Below, piece after piece: positions 10,474 through 19,490 of a stretch of 64,000 nucleotides of DNA. The number at the start of each line of letters is the position of its first letter. Positions within the stretch are counted from its first letter, which is position 1. A program made the translations under genes and the position numbers. The stretch spans positions 3,302,501 through 3,366,500 of the forward strand of contig NZ_CP060436.1 of the NCBI RefSeq assembly GCF_003590145.2, read 5' to 3'. This DNA is from Pseudooceanicola algae (GTDB lineage: Bacteria > Pseudomonadota > Alphaproteobacteria > Rhodobacterales > Rhodobacteraceae). The notes under the pieces are model-generated. The model saw only the letters and a list, made by a program, of their open reading frames with translations. It had not been told where the DNA came from and searched no databases.

Positions 10474-11673
10474 ATGCCCCCAATTACCCTTACCCCGAAA
10501 CACGCCGCGGCCATAACGGCCACGTTGGGTTTGCTGTCTTTGTTCCCGCCGTTGGCAACGGATATGTACCTCGCGGCGCTCGGCGATCTGGCCACCTCGA
10601 TGGGATCCACCCATACGGCGGCAGAATTCTCTTTGTCGATCTTCTTTCTCGGGCTCTGCATGGGGCAGCTTTTGCTCGGGCCCTTGACCGACAGCTATGG
10701 CCGCAAGGGACCCCTGTTGGTTGGGACCGCCTTGTTTACCGTAACATCTGTCGCCCTGCCGCTGGTCAACGACATCGCGTGGTTCAATGCCCTGCGCTTT
10801 GTACAGGCCATCGGGGCAAGCGCAGGCATGGTGGTCGGTCGTGCTGTCGTCAAGGATTTGTATGAAGGGCGCCGTGCGGCACAGGTGATGACCGTGCTTG
10901 TCATGCTGCTGACAGTCGGGCCGATTGCGTCACCAACCTTGGGCAGTATACTGCTCGAAGCGTTCGGCTGGCGTTCGATCTTTGCCACGATGGCGCTCAT
11001 CAGCATCGTAGCGCTCGGGCTGTCGTTGGTGGTCTTGCCCGAAACCCTACCTGTTTCGGCCCGGAAAACCCGACCCTTCATCGACGGTGCGCGTGCAGCG
11101 GCCCTGCTGTTGTCACAGCGTAGATTTGTTGTCATGGCGCTTGTGTCGGGTCTCGTTCAGGGCGGCATGTTTGCGTTCATCACGGGATCATCAGGGGTCT
11201 TTCAAGGGATCTTCGGGCTGGGCCCGTTTGAATTCGGCATCATGTTCGCTGTCATTGCTGCGGCGTTGATCATGTTCGGCAAGGTCAACGGAGTTTTGCT
11301 CAACCGCTACAACCCCGAGCAGATTGTCACGGCGGGGCTGCCAGTATTTGTTGCCTCGACCCTGCTTTTGACGCTGGTGTCCGGTACGGACACGCTTTGG
11401 GTTTTTGCCATTCCTCTGTGGGTTTCAATCGGCATGGTCGGACTGCTTTCGGCAAATGCGATGTCGATCACGATGGAGCTGTCCGGGGAGGGGGCTGGCA
11501 TGGGTTCAGCACTGCTCGGCGCCATTCAGTTCGCCATCGCATTTTCCGTGTCATCCTGCGTCGCCTTGGGGGGCACTGATGTGGCTCTGCCGATGTCCCT
11601 TGGGCTATTGGTCACCTCCGGTTCCGCGGCGATCTTGTTCTACGCATTCGGCGACCGAGCACAAAACAGGTAG
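10474..11673 (+). CDS. MFS drug-efflux transporter, Bcr/CflA family
   Basis: A 399-residue major-facilitator protein with 12 hydrophobic segments. Family marks include the loop 2-3 signature MGQLLLGPLTDSYGRKGPLL and, in segments 4 to 5, ALRFVQAIGASAGMVVGRAV, typical of Bcr/CflA drug/proton antiporters. GGA about ten bases ahead of the ATG serves as a weak ribosome site. Divergent from a TetR repressor, which suggests induction by a toxic compound. The substrate cannot be told. Confidence 0.9.
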   Translation: MPPITLTPKHAAAITATLGLLSLFPPLATDMYLAALGDLATSMGSTHTAAEFSLSIFFLGLCMGQLLLGPLTDSYGRKGPLLVGTALFTVTSVALPLVNDIAWFNALRFVQAIGASAGMVVGRAVVKDLYEGRRAAQVMTVLVMLLTVGPIASPTLGSILLEAFGWRSIFATMALISIVALGLSLVVLPETLPVSARKTRPFIDGARAAALLLSQRRFVVMALVSGLVQGGMFAFITGSSGVFQGIFGLGPFEFGIMFAVIAAALIMFGKVNGVLLNRYNPEQIVTAGLPVFVASTLLLTLVSGTDTLWVFAIPLWVSIGMVGLLSANAMSITMELSGEGAGMGSALLGAIQFAIAFSVSSCVALGGTDVALPMSLGLLVTSGSAAILFYAFGDRAQNR

Positions 11674-11848
11674 TTGTGCGCGGGAGTAGCTTAAATGCCA
11701 GCGGCACCCTTGCGGCATTCCGCGCTGTTCAAGGGGCCGAAGATGGCGTTGATCTTGTCGACGGTCAGCGCGTCCAGGAAGGTCCCGCCCATCATGATCC
11801 TGCGTCAGGACGGGCGGTTCAAAGCGGCCCCTGGGCGAGGCGCGCCCC

Positions 11849-13282
11849 TTAGCGCGGGCGAATGGCGGTGATCAGATCGCCCCGGGGATCGTCGGCGCCG
11901 AAGGACTTGTTGACCGCATAGACCGTGCCGTCCGGGCCGCTGGTCACGTCGTTGGGATAGCTGCCAAGGTCGAGCGTCGCAACGATATGCCCTTGGGCAT
12001 CCACGGCCGAGATCGTGCCGGCGCCGCGATTGGTCACCCAGGCGAGCTGACCGGCGGGATCAAAACTGATGCTCAGCGCGCCAGCGCCGACTGGCACCGT
12101 ATGCAGGACCTTGCCGGCATCCGGATCGACGATCAGCACATTGTCCGACCCTTGCCCGGACACAAAGACCCGCCCGCTGGTCGCGTCAAAGGCAATGCCC
12201 GTGGCGTGGATCGCGCCGGGCAGGGCAAAGACGCTGGTGACGCCCCGGCTTTCCAGGTCGATCACGGCCAACTCGCTGGTTGCACGGCTGCTGACGAAAA
12301 GGCGACCGCCCTCGGCATCAATGGCGCTGTTCATGACATAGAAATCCTCGCCGCGCAGGGAGGAGGGGATCTCGATCACCTCAAGCGGCTCCAGCGTCTC
12401 GGTGTCGAAGACATGCACCCTGGCTGTGGCGGAAGAGGTCACATAGGCTTTGCTGTGGACTTCGTCCACGATCACTTCGCGGCTGTGATAGACTTGGCCC
12501 TGGGGGAACTGGTGGACCAGCGACAGGTCGTCCTGGTCATAGACCGCGACGCTGTTCGATGCGGTGTTGGTCGCCCAGACATGGCCATGGCTATCGTCCA
12601 GACCGAGCCCGAAAACGGACGCCGGACCCGTGGCATAGGGGTTCTGCTCGCCATCGTTCTCGCCATCGTCCTCGTTTGTGTCCGCATAGGGCGCGGGCGT
12701 GATGCTGGCGATGGTTTCCAGCGTTTCCGGGTCCAGCTTCATCAGGGTCGAGCTATTGGGCCGGAAGGACGAGGCCGTGACGAACAGCGCCTTGGCACGG
12801 TCGCTATGGGCGATCTGGTAGAGGCCCGGCGTGGGCGAGGCGACAGAGGTCATCTCAAAAGCCTCGCTACCCGACAGCGGAATCTCGGGCGAGATCTTGA
12901 GGTCCAGAAGCTCTGTCGCCGAAGGATTCTCGGCCAGCACCACGATCGGATGCATGCCCACGGCGGCGGCTTGCGGCAGGGTCAGATCCAGCGTGACTTC
13001 TCCGGCCTCATCCGCGACCAGAGGCGCATCACCGGTCAGGACATAGGTGCCCCGTTGCAGGGTGATCTGCTGGCCGGGCACGAAACCGGTCCCGCGAAAG
13101 GTCATCTGCGTGCCGGGATGCAAGGGCTGGCCGGGACCGCCGGCAGTCAGGCGGAAGTGTCCTTCCATCTCGGCAGGGGCGGGGAAATCGGCTTGCGCGC
13201 GCGCGGTCAGCGGCAGGCCGGCAAGGGACATCGCCAGCGCAAGCGAGGTCGCAAGGCGCAACGGGGTTTGTCTGGGGGTCAT
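11849..13282 (-). CDS. Secreted Ig-like plus YncE-type beta-propeller protein (1)
   Basis: A 477-residue exported protein. The start MTPRQTPLRL is chosen because AAGGA lies eight bases ahead. It begins with a signal peptide (LATSLALAMSLAGLPLTARA, cleaved before QADFPAP). Residues about 35-130 look like an Ig/IPT-type domain (GTGFVPGQQITLQ). The rest is a YncE/NHL-type seven-bladed propeller, with repeats such as HVWATNTASNSVAVYDQDD and RVFVSGQGSDNVLIVDPDAG. E. coli YncE is a periplasmic protein induced by iron starvation. It is last in a seven-gene iron-type operon and has a paralogue at 23370 heading the siderophore genes. Binding partner unknown. Confidence 0.8.
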   Translation of the reverse strand: MTPRQTPLRLATSLALAMSLAGLPLTARAQADFPAPAEMEGHFRLTAGGPGQPLHPGTQMTFRGTGFVPGQQITLQRGTYVLTGDAPLVADEAGEVTLDLTLPQAAAVGMHPIVVLAENPSATELLDLKISPEIPLSGSEAFEMTSVASPTPGLYQIAHSDRAKALFVTASSFRPNSSTLMKLDPETLETIASITPAPYADTNEDDGENDGEQNPYATGPASVFGLGLDDSHGHVWATNTASNSVAVYDQDDLSLVHQFPQGQVYHSREVIVDEVHSKAYVTSSATARVHVFDTETLEPLEVIEIPSSLRGEDFYVMNSAIDAEGGRLFVSSRATSELAVIDLESRGVTSVFALPGAIHATGIAFDATSGRVFVSGQGSDNVLIVDPDAGKVLHTVPVGAGALSISFDPAGQLAWVTNRGAGTISAVDAQGHIVATLDLGSYPNDVTSGPDGTVYAVNKSFGADDPRGDLITAIRPR

Positions 13283-13330
13283 GGGGAATTCCTTTTCAAT
13301 CCGGCCCGGCAAAGGCTGGGCATGTGTGGG

Positions 13331-14683
13331 TCAGTAAAATTCGGTCAGAAGACGGTCCTGACGGCGCAGGGCGTCAAGGCAGGGTTCGGCCGGGGCGGAA
13401 TCGCCCGGTTCTGAAAGGCAGGTTTCAAGGGCGGCCAGAATGGCAGCGCCGGGGGCGTGGCTGCCGCAGATCAGCACAGTCGCGCCCGAGGCGGTGAAAT
13501 CACGCAGGCGGTCCCGCCGGGCGGTCAGCCAATCGGGCAGGCGGCAGGGGGCAGGCCCGCCGCGCGACAGCACCGCGTCGATCTGCAGCCGGGGCGGGGA
13601 TTGATCCTGCAATTCCGAAAGGGGGGCGAAGACGTCGTGGCGTTCGCCATGGATCAGCCAGATCGGGGCTGTCCCGCGCGACCCGAGGCGCTGGCGCAAC
13701 GGACCCAGGACCGCCGCCAGCCCGGTGCCGGTCGCGATCAGCAACAGCGGGCGGTCGGCCTGGTCGGCGGCTTGCAGGGCGCCAAGGTTTGGATTGTCGC
13801 GCAGGGTCATCCGCAGCGCCGCGCCCAGGGGCAGCCCGCCGGTCAGCCAGGCAGAACCGATGCCGAGCAGGCCTTCCCCGGTCTGACGCCGCCGCAGGAT
13901 CAGTTCGACCGCGCCGCTGTCGGGAAGGGAAGCCACGGAATAGCTGCGTTGGCGGGGGCTGCCATCCGGGGCGGTGAGCATCACATCGGCGATTGCGCCG
14001 GGGGTCCAGTCGGGCGCTGGGCCAGAAGGTGCGAGGTGCAGGCGATAGACGGCCTCTTCCTTCTGTCCTGGGGTCAGCTTTTCGCGGTCTCTCAGGTGCC
14101 ATAGGTCAGGCGCGGAAAGGGGGGGGAGGCAAGGTTCGCAAGCCGTGACCGGCAAAGCGGCTTCCCATTTCTCAAGGTCGGCGGGGGCAAGGCTGTCGAC
14201 GTCTATGCGGGGGAACAGCGCGCGCGCGCCATGATCCGCCAGCCAGCCGTCGATCTGACGTCCGAAGCCGCAGAACGACGGGTAGCGCCGGTCGCCAAGC
14301 GCCAGAAGGCCGTAGCGCAGGCCGCTCAGGTCCGGGCGTGACCGGGCAAGCGCCTTGGCAAAGGTGCGAGCATTGTCGGGTGCCTCGCCATCCCCGGCCG
14401 AGGCCAGCAGGAACCAGGCCTCGCGCGTTTTGCTCAGGCATTCGGGCGTCACGGCGTCCAGCGGCAGGGCCGTGGTGCCAAGCCGGGCCGCCTGTTGCCG
14501 CGCCAGCGCCATGGTCTGCCCGGTTTGCGAGGCAAAGAGGACAAGAGGTTGGTCGGGCGTCGTGCGGGGGGCAGCCGCCTGGCCACGTCGCCATTTCCGG
14601 GTCAGCGTGGGCGCGATCCAGCCAAGGCCGATCAAGGCGGCAAGGCCAAGGCGCAGGGGATCGGGGCTGAGCGCGTCGATCAT
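13331..14683 (-). CDS. Membrane-anchored flavodoxin/ferredoxin-NADP reductase-type flavoprotein
   Basis: A 450-residue diflavin reductase like the flavoprotein of sulfite reductase or cytochrome P450 reductase, but smaller. It has an N-terminal membrane segment (LRLGLAALIGLGWIAPTL, residues about 10-27), then a flavodoxin domain with LVLFASQTGQTMALAR (phosphate loop) and GDGEAPDNA. An FAD domain follows (RQRSYSVAS) and an NADPH domain (LLLIATGTGLAAVLGPL, LICGSHAPGAA). The start is ATG at 14683, overlapping the apbE stop as ATGA. It probably takes electrons from cytosolic NADPH and hands them to the PepSY-like membrane protein of the same operon. The partner is inferred. Confidence 0.82.
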   Translation of the reverse strand: MIDALSPDPLRLGLAALIGLGWIAPTLTRKWRRGQAAAPRTTPDQPLVLFASQTGQTMALARQQAARLGTTALPLDAVTPECLSKTREAWFLLASAGDGEAPDNARTFAKALARSRPDLSGLRYGLLALGDRRYPSFCGFGRQIDGWLADHGARALFPRIDVDSLAPADLEKWEAALPVTACEPCLPPLSAPDLWHLRDREKLTPGQKEEAVYRLHLAPSGPAPDWTPGAIADVMLTAPDGSPRQRSYSVASLPDSGAVELILRRRQTGEGLLGIGSAWLTGGLPLGAALRMTLRDNPNLGALQAADQADRPLLLIATGTGLAAVLGPLRQRLGSRGTAPIWLIHGERHDVFAPLSELQDQSPPRLQIDAVLSRGGPAPCRLPDWLTARRDRLRDFTASGATVLICGSHAPGAAILAALETCLSEPGDSAPAEPCLDALRRQDRLLTEFY

Positions 14684-15687
14684 GCCGCCTCCCATTCCAT
14701 CAGGGCGGGGCTGGCTTGCCGGATCACCTGGCCTCCGGGGCCGCGCAGGGTCAGCAAGACGCTCAGGTCGTTGTCGGCTGCGATGGTCAGCCCGGTTTCC
14801 GGCGGCAACACCATCAGCGCGCTGGCCCAGGCATCGGCGCTGGCGGCAGAAGGGTGAAAGACATGCACGCCCACCACTGCGCCGTCGCAGGGGCGTCCGG
14901 TGGCGGGGTTCAGGCTATGGCTCCAATCCTGCCCCGGTGCCCCGCTTCGGCGGCGCCAGGTGCCCGATCCGGCCACTGCGCCGCGATGCAGGGCGCCCAG
15001 CCAGCGGGCGGAGGGGGCTCCGGGCGCGGCCTCGACCTCGATCCACCAGGGGGCGCCCTCGGGGGACAGGCCCTTGGCGGCGATCTCTCCGCCCAGTTCG
15101 ATCATATGGGTGGTCAGCCCCGCGGTGTGAAGCAGGGCCGAGGCGCGGTCCACCGCCCAGCCCTTGGCTATCCCGCCGAAATCGAGCCAGAGCCCGCCGG
15201 GTTGGTATAGCTGGTTCGCATCACCCCCCTTGGGTGCATGCAGCTTTTGCAGGCCCGAGGCCGCCCTTGCCCGCTCCAGTGCGTCAGGCGTGGGGGGCGT
15301 GGTCACCGGACCCGAAGGGCCGAAGCCCCAGAGGTCGGTCAAGCGGCCAAGCGTCGGGTCAAGGGCCCCCCCGGTCCGCGCGGCGATGTCGCGGGCGAGG
15401 TCCAGCAGGCCGGTGATCTCTGGTGGAAGGACGTGCCAGCCGGGTGCGGCGTGGTTGAACCGGGACAGGGCGCTGTCGCGGGACCAGGGGCTGAACAGGG
15501 CGATGGCCTCGTCCCAGGCGCGGTTGATCAGGGGTGCCGGGTCGGGCAGGCCGGGGCAGGTCCAGCATTGCAGGGACCATTGCGTGCCCATGCTCTGACC
15601 TCGGGCCGAAAGGCGCCGCCAGCCGGGGCCGGCCATGTGGCTGGGGCTGCCGGGTTCGACAAGGACGCGGTTGCAAGTCTCAGGCAT
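14680..15687 (-). CDS. apbE: FAD:protein FMN transferase (ApbE)
   Basis: A 335-residue ApbE-family enzyme. Motifs: MGTQWS near the N-terminus, LDPTLGRLTDLWGFG, LWLDFGGIAKGWAVD, ELGGEIAAKG, SGTW and HSLNPATGRP (metal and FAD binding). ApbE moves FMN from FAD onto a threonine of a target protein, usually in an exported redox domain. No signal peptide is evident, although residues 1-30 are of unclear role. It overlaps both neighbours (8 bases with the PepSY-like gene, 4 with the reductase gene). The probable target is the DUF2271 protein encoded two genes upstream. Confidence 0.9.
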   Translation of the reverse strand: MPETCNRVLVEPGSPSHMAGPGWRRLSARGQSMGTQWSLQCWTCPGLPDPAPLINRAWDEAIALFSPWSRDSALSRFNHAAPGWHVLPPEITGLLDLARDIAARTGGALDPTLGRLTDLWGFGPSGPVTTPPTPDALERARAASGLQKLHAPKGGDANQLYQPGGLWLDFGGIAKGWAVDRASALLHTAGLTTHMIELGGEIAAKGLSPEGAPWWIEVEAAPGAPSARWLGALHRGAVAGSGTWRRRSGAPGQDWSHSLNPATGRPCDGAVVGVHVFHPSAASADAWASALMVLPPETGLTIAADNDLSVLLTLRGPGGQVIRQASPALMEWEAA

Positions 15688-16348
15688 GGATGAACAACAG
15701 GAACAGGATCGCGGGCAGCGCCAGCCCGCCCGCCGTCACCGGCCAGGTCGCCGGGCGGGCGCGGGCATGCAGAAACAGGAGCGCCAGCCCGGACAGGGCG
15801 AACAGCAGTGCGCCAAGGGCCAGCGCGTCGATGACCAGCGACCAGGCCGGACCGGTGTCGCGCCCCTTGTGCAGATCCGCCGCCACGGCCAGCCAGCCGT
15901 GCCGCGTGATCTCGATGCTGGCAGTGCCTGCCGCGCGATCGATCAGGGCCAGTCCATTGCCGCCCGGTCGCGGTAGGTCGATCCAGATCTCGTCTTCGGA
16001 AAAGTCCCCGCGCAGGGTGCTGACCGGCTCGCGGGTCTCTTTCAGCAGCCAGCGCGCAACGGGCGGCGGCAGGGGGGCGGTGCCACTGGTGGTATCTGCG
16101 GCCAGCGCGTCCCGAAGTTCGGCTGGCAGGGCAACTTCGCGGATCTCGGTGTCGCCGCGCCCGGAGAGGAAACCGGGGTGGTTCAGCACGAACCCGGTCA
16201 CGGCGAAGAAGATCAGCGTCGACAGGCTCGCCGCGCCGGTCAGCCAGTGCCAAAGCTGCAATTGCCGCATCCACCAGCCGCGTCGGCCTTGCATCGGGGC
16301 AGAGGCGCGCGGCGCAGCGGCAGGGGATTTGACCGGAACGGGGGCCAT
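15680..16348 (-). CDS. PepSY-associated transmembrane protein
   Basis: A 222-residue inner-membrane protein. Hydrophobic segments lie at about 33-55 (WHWLTGAASLSTLIFFAVTG), 165-192 and 202-221, with a periplasmic domain between the first two. The histidines in WHW, in the loop LNHPGF and in DLHKGRD are like those in PepSY-TM reductases, which can bind haem. Such proteins (for example in pyoverdine reduction systems) carry electrons across the inner membrane to ferric chelates. The gene lies between DUF2271 and apbE with a 1-base gap upstream and an 8-base overlap downstream. Haem binding is inferred. Confidence 0.75.
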   Translation of the reverse strand: MAPVPVKSPAAAPRASAPMQGRRGWWMRQLQLWHWLTGAASLSTLIFFAVTGFVLNHPGFLSGRGDTEIREVALPAELRDALAADTTSGTAPLPPPVARWLLKETREPVSTLRGDFSEDEIWIDLPRPGGNGLALIDRAAGTASIEITRHGWLAVAADLHKGRDTGPAWSLVIDALALGALLFALSGLALLFLHARARPATWPVTAGGLALPAILFLLFIHA

Positions 16349-16349
16349 C

Positions 16350-16871
16350 TCAGGGCGTGACCGTCAGGTGCAGCGCACCAAGTTCATCGGTCCCTTTGGC
16401 GCTGGCGGTGGCCGCCGCGCCGGTCCAGTCGAAGGGCAGGCGCACAAGGTCGCGCGCCCCGTCTTCGCGCGCGACCTCGACGGCCAGCGTGTATTGACCG
16501 GGGTCGAGATCGGCCAGTCCCGGCGAGGTGCCGTCCAGCGTGATGTCGTGACTGCCCGGGCCACGGGTCGGCCCGCTGATCCCGTCGGCGGGCAGTGTCA
16601 TCTCCTTGCCCGTGGCGCGCCACCAGTTGCGCAGGTTGCTCAGGAAGCTGGTGCCGAGGTCATCGCGCAGGCGGGTGTCGTACCAGACTGCCACGGTGGC
16701 CAGCGGGGTCTTGTCTTCCACCGTCTCGACCCAGACCGCCAGGTAGGGGCGGTAGTAGGGGGTTGCGTCTATCTGCGGGATCGTGACGTTCAGCACCATT
16801 TCGCCGGCCTGCGCCGGAGAGGCCAGAAGCCCCCCCGCCACGACCGGCAGTGCAAGTCTGGTCAGGGTCAT
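16350..16871 (-). CDS. DUF2271 periplasmic protein, candidate flavinylation target
   Basis: A 173-residue exported protein. Signal peptide LTRLALPVVAGGLLASPAQA is cleaved near residue 22. The start is fixed at MTLTRLALP, since the longer frame reads into the EF-hand gene. The body is a beta-sandwich-like DUF2271 domain (YYRPYLAVWVET, LATVAVWYDTR, WWRATGKEM). Residues 96-102 read DGISGPT, close to the D-x-x-S/T-G-A-T motif on whose threonine ApbE places FMN. Thr102 is the candidate site, with proline where alanine is usual. Its place beside a PepSY-like gene and apbE supports a role as periplasmic flavin carrier. Confidence 0.78.
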   Translation of the reverse strand: MTLTRLALPVVAGGLLASPAQAGEMVLNVTIPQIDATPYYRPYLAVWVETVEDKTPLATVAVWYDTRLRDDLGTSFLSNLRNWWRATGKEMTLPADGISGPTRGPGSHDITLDGTSPGLADLDPGQYTLAVEVAREDGARDLVRLPFDWTGAAATASAKGTDELGALHLTVTP

Positions 16872-16878
16872 TGCCGCC

Positions 16879-17427
16879 TCAGTCCTGTGCGGCGCCATCG
16901 GATGCCTGATCGCCGCCGGTGTCGCCGTCGGCGCTGTCATCACCGTCGTCTTCGCGCACCGGGATCGGGTCGGCATCATCGACCACGCCGTTCTCGTCGG
17001 TGTCGTGACCGCTGAAGGTCGAGGCGGCCACCAGTTGCTGTTCGGACCATGACAACAGCCCGTCGCGGTTGCGGTCGACGATGGCGTGACGCACATGCGC
17101 CTGTTCCATCGAACGGTCGTAGCGCTCGTCCGGCGCCTTGCCCTGATCGGCATATTGCCGGTCAAGGCGGCCCTGGAATTCGGCGACGTATTCGGCCTCG
17201 TCCAGGTTGCCGTCATGATCCATGTCGGCCCCGTCAAAGCGTGACTGGCGCAGGTCGTTGTATTCATCGAGCATCACGACCCCGTCGCCATCGGCATCAT
17301 GAGCGGCGATGAAGGCGGATTTGCGGTGGCCACCGGCCACACCGGGGGCGGGCGCGTCATCCTGCTGTGCCAGCGCGAGGCCGGGCAGAAGGGCGGCGAA
17401 GGCGATCGGGAAAAGAAGGCGGCTCAT
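16879..17427 (-). CDS. Exported EF-hand protein
   Basis: A 182-residue protein with a signal peptide (residues 1-20, ending ALA before QQDD). It has four EF-hand-type loops: DADGDGVVMLDE (44-55), DMDHDGNLDEAE (68-79), DRNRDGLLSWSE (118-129) and DTDENGVVDDAD (142-153). A very acidic tail follows. It should bind calcium in the periplasm. It sits between the TonB-dependent receptor and the DUF2271 gene (7 bases before the latter). Calcium-binding proteins are an unusual part of iron operons, so the role is open. Confidence 0.82.
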   Translation of the reverse strand: MSRLLFPIAFAALLPGLALAQQDDAPAPGVAGGHRKSAFIAAHDADGDGVVMLDEYNDLRQSRFDGADMDHDGNLDEAEYVAEFQGRLDRQYADQGKAPDERYDRSMEQAHVRHAIVDRNRDGLLSWSEQQLVAASTFSGHDTDENGVVDDADPIPVREDDGDDSADGDTGGDQASDGAAQD

Positions 17428-17531
17428 GGCTTGGTCTCCGTAGCTTGTGCTTTTGCGTTCAGGTTGGGACGTTCAGTTGGGGCAGGGGGCCGGGACCCCC
17501 TGCCCGGCGGGACCGTGTCTTGCGACCGGGG

Positions 17532-19490
17532 TCAGAAGGTCTTGGCCAGGCTGACCTTGAACGTGCGGCCGGGGGCGGCGCGGGTGGCAAGATGGGGCTG
17601 GTAGTATTCATCCATGAGGTTCTCGACCGCCAGGCGCATCTCGATCCCGTCGAGCATCCCTTGCTGCGCCGCGTAGGAGACCGAGATATTGTGGATGAAG
17701 CTGGACGGGGTCGGGTCGGTGGACCGGGTCATTTCGGCGTTGTAGACGCCTTCCCACTTCATGTTCACGCCATTGCCCAGACGCCGGCCAATACCCAGGC
17801 GTACCTGGTCCGCCGGTTGCTGCGACCAGTAATCCGACGTCGCGCCGACCGTCCGGTTGTAGCCGTTTGCGATGCTGGCGTTGAGGTCGGTGTAATAGCC
17901 GGCTGCCGTGGAATAGGCCGCCTCGACCTCGATCCCCTGGACCTCTACGTCGGTGACGTTGGAATAGGAGGTGATGTCGGACACATGGGTCTGGTAGCCA
18001 TTGACCTTGACCGCCAGGGCATCGCCCGGCGCGATGACGCTGCCCGAGGCATAGGAGGCGCCGATTTCGTAGGTCGTGGATGTCTGAGATTGCGTCATGT
18101 AGGCCGGGTTCGACAGGTCATCCAGGATCGGCAGGCCTTCGGTATAGGCGTAGGAGGCAAAAACCGCGAAGCCGCTGTCCCATTGGTAGCGCAGCGACGC
18201 GCCGCCCATCAGCGCCTGGTTATGATAGGTGTCATAGCCATAATCGGTGCCGTCGATATTCTGGTCTTCGTAGCGCAGCGCGGGCGAGAAGGTGAAACCG
18301 CCGAACTCCATGTCATCGACCAGGAAGATGGCATAGCGCGTATCGTCGCCGCCCGGCGCCGATGAGGCATCCAGCCTGTCGCGGTTCATGTATTCGACCC
18401 CGACACGCAGCCGGTGATCGACCTCGCCGGAAGCGAATTCCATCGTGTTCTTCGCTGTCAGCTTGGTCGTGACATAGTCGTGGTCCGCATCCAGCAGGGA
18501 ATTGGTGCTGGTCGGGTCGGTCGGGGATTGCTCGATCTCCTGATCCGCCCGGCTGAGCGTGACATCGACATTGATCAGGTCGCTGTCCATGGAATCGTAG
18601 GTGTATTGCAGGATCGTGGTCCGGGAATGAATGTCGCGGTCGACATTGCCGAAATCGACCTGGCCGAACTGGTCGTAGGGAACATCCTGTTCCGAGCTTT
18701 GCGTGTCGTTGTAGCTTAGCGTCAGGGCATGTTCGCGGTCTTCGCCGAAATGTACCGTGCCCTTCATCAGGTAGGACGGCGTTTCGAAATCCGTGTCGGA
18801 TTCGGTATCGCCATTGCCGTCGACGTATTCTCCCTGCTCGCGGTAGGTGTAGTTGAACAGCAGTTCCAGCACGTCATCGGGCTGGTAGGCCAGCGTGGTC
18901 GAGGACACCAGCCCGTCGCCGTTGGAATTGTAGCCGAGGTACTGGCGCAGCTTGAAGCCCGGCTCGCCGCCCGTGAAGTCGGAGGCGTCCTTGGTTTCCA
19001 GCCGCACCATGCCGCCGATTGCACCCGACCCGTATTCGAAGGTGCCGACCGAGCCGCGGATGACCTCGGCCCGCTTGTAAAGCGCGGGGTCGGTGTAAAG
19101 CTGGGTTCCGATGCGGTATAGCTCCTCGGCCCCGCTGGAGGCGCCGTCGATCTGGATCTGCACCATCTGGTCATTGCCATAGGTGCCCGACCAGGCGCCG
19201 AAGCCCCGGATGTTGATGGCCGACCCGCCGGGGGTCGAGCCATTCACCAGCGTGACACCGGGCGCGGAATCCAGCAGTTCGGCAGTGGTGGAGGCCTGAC
19301 GCGCCTCGATCTCTTCGCTGTCGATCACGGTGACCGGCGTGGCGGTCTGGGTCTGGACTTCGCGGTCGGATTCGACGCTGATCGGGGCGAGGATGATGAC
19401 CTCGGAAGCCGATTGCGCAAGGGCGGTACAGGGGACGGTCAGCGCCACGCTGCTCAATAGCAGGCGACGCATTCTGGCAGAGGAGGCCAT
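17532..19490 (-). CDS. TonB-dependent outer-membrane receptor
   Basis: A 652-residue receptor. A signal peptide ends at ALA before QSASEV. A TonB-box-like segment (ILAPISVES) follows, then a plug domain (residues about 40-160: TPVTVIDSEEIEARQAST, INIRGFG, AEVIRGSVGTFEYGSGAIGG). A 22-strand-type barrel ends in the terminal aromatic signature FKVSLAKTF. It heads a seven-gene operon with reductase and flavinylation genes, and a candidate iron box lies 137 bases upstream. This points to a ferric-chelate or haem ligand, but the ligand cannot be read. A second in-frame ATG six codons in is possible as the start. Confidence 0.9.
   Translation of the reverse strand: MASSARMRRLLLSSVALTVPCTALAQSASEVIILAPISVESDREVQTQTATPVTVIDSEEIEARQASTTAELLDSAPGVTLVNGSTPGGSAINIRGFGAWSGTYGNDQMVQIQIDGASSGAEELYRIGTQLYTDPALYKRAEVIRGSVGTFEYGSGAIGGMVRLETKDASDFTGGEPGFKLRQYLGYNSNGDGLVSSTTLAYQPDDVLELLFNYTYREQGEYVDGNGDTESDTDFETPSYLMKGTVHFGEDREHALTLSYNDTQSSEQDVPYDQFGQVDFGNVDRDIHSRTTILQYTYDSMDSDLINVDVTLSRADQEIEQSPTDPTSTNSLLDADHDYVTTKLTAKNTMEFASGEVDHRLRVGVEYMNRDRLDASSAPGGDDTRYAIFLVDDMEFGGFTFSPALRYEDQNIDGTDYGYDTYHNQALMGGASLRYQWDSGFAVFASYAYTEGLPILDDLSNPAYMTQSQTSTTYEIGASYASGSVIAPGDALAVKVNGYQTHVSDITSYSNVTDVEVQGIEVEAAYSTAAGYYTDLNASIANGYNRTVGATSDYWSQQPADQVRLGIGRRLGNGVNMKWEGVYNAEMTRSTDPTPSSFIHNISVSYAAQQGMLDGIEMRLAVENLMDEYYQPHLATRAAPGRTFKVSLAKTF

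Noticed and set aside
11701-11810. 35-codon minus-strand open frame after the efflux gene
   Set aside because: It has a plausible start, but no family or conserved neighbour could be named, and it is too short to separate from chance in GC-rich DNA.
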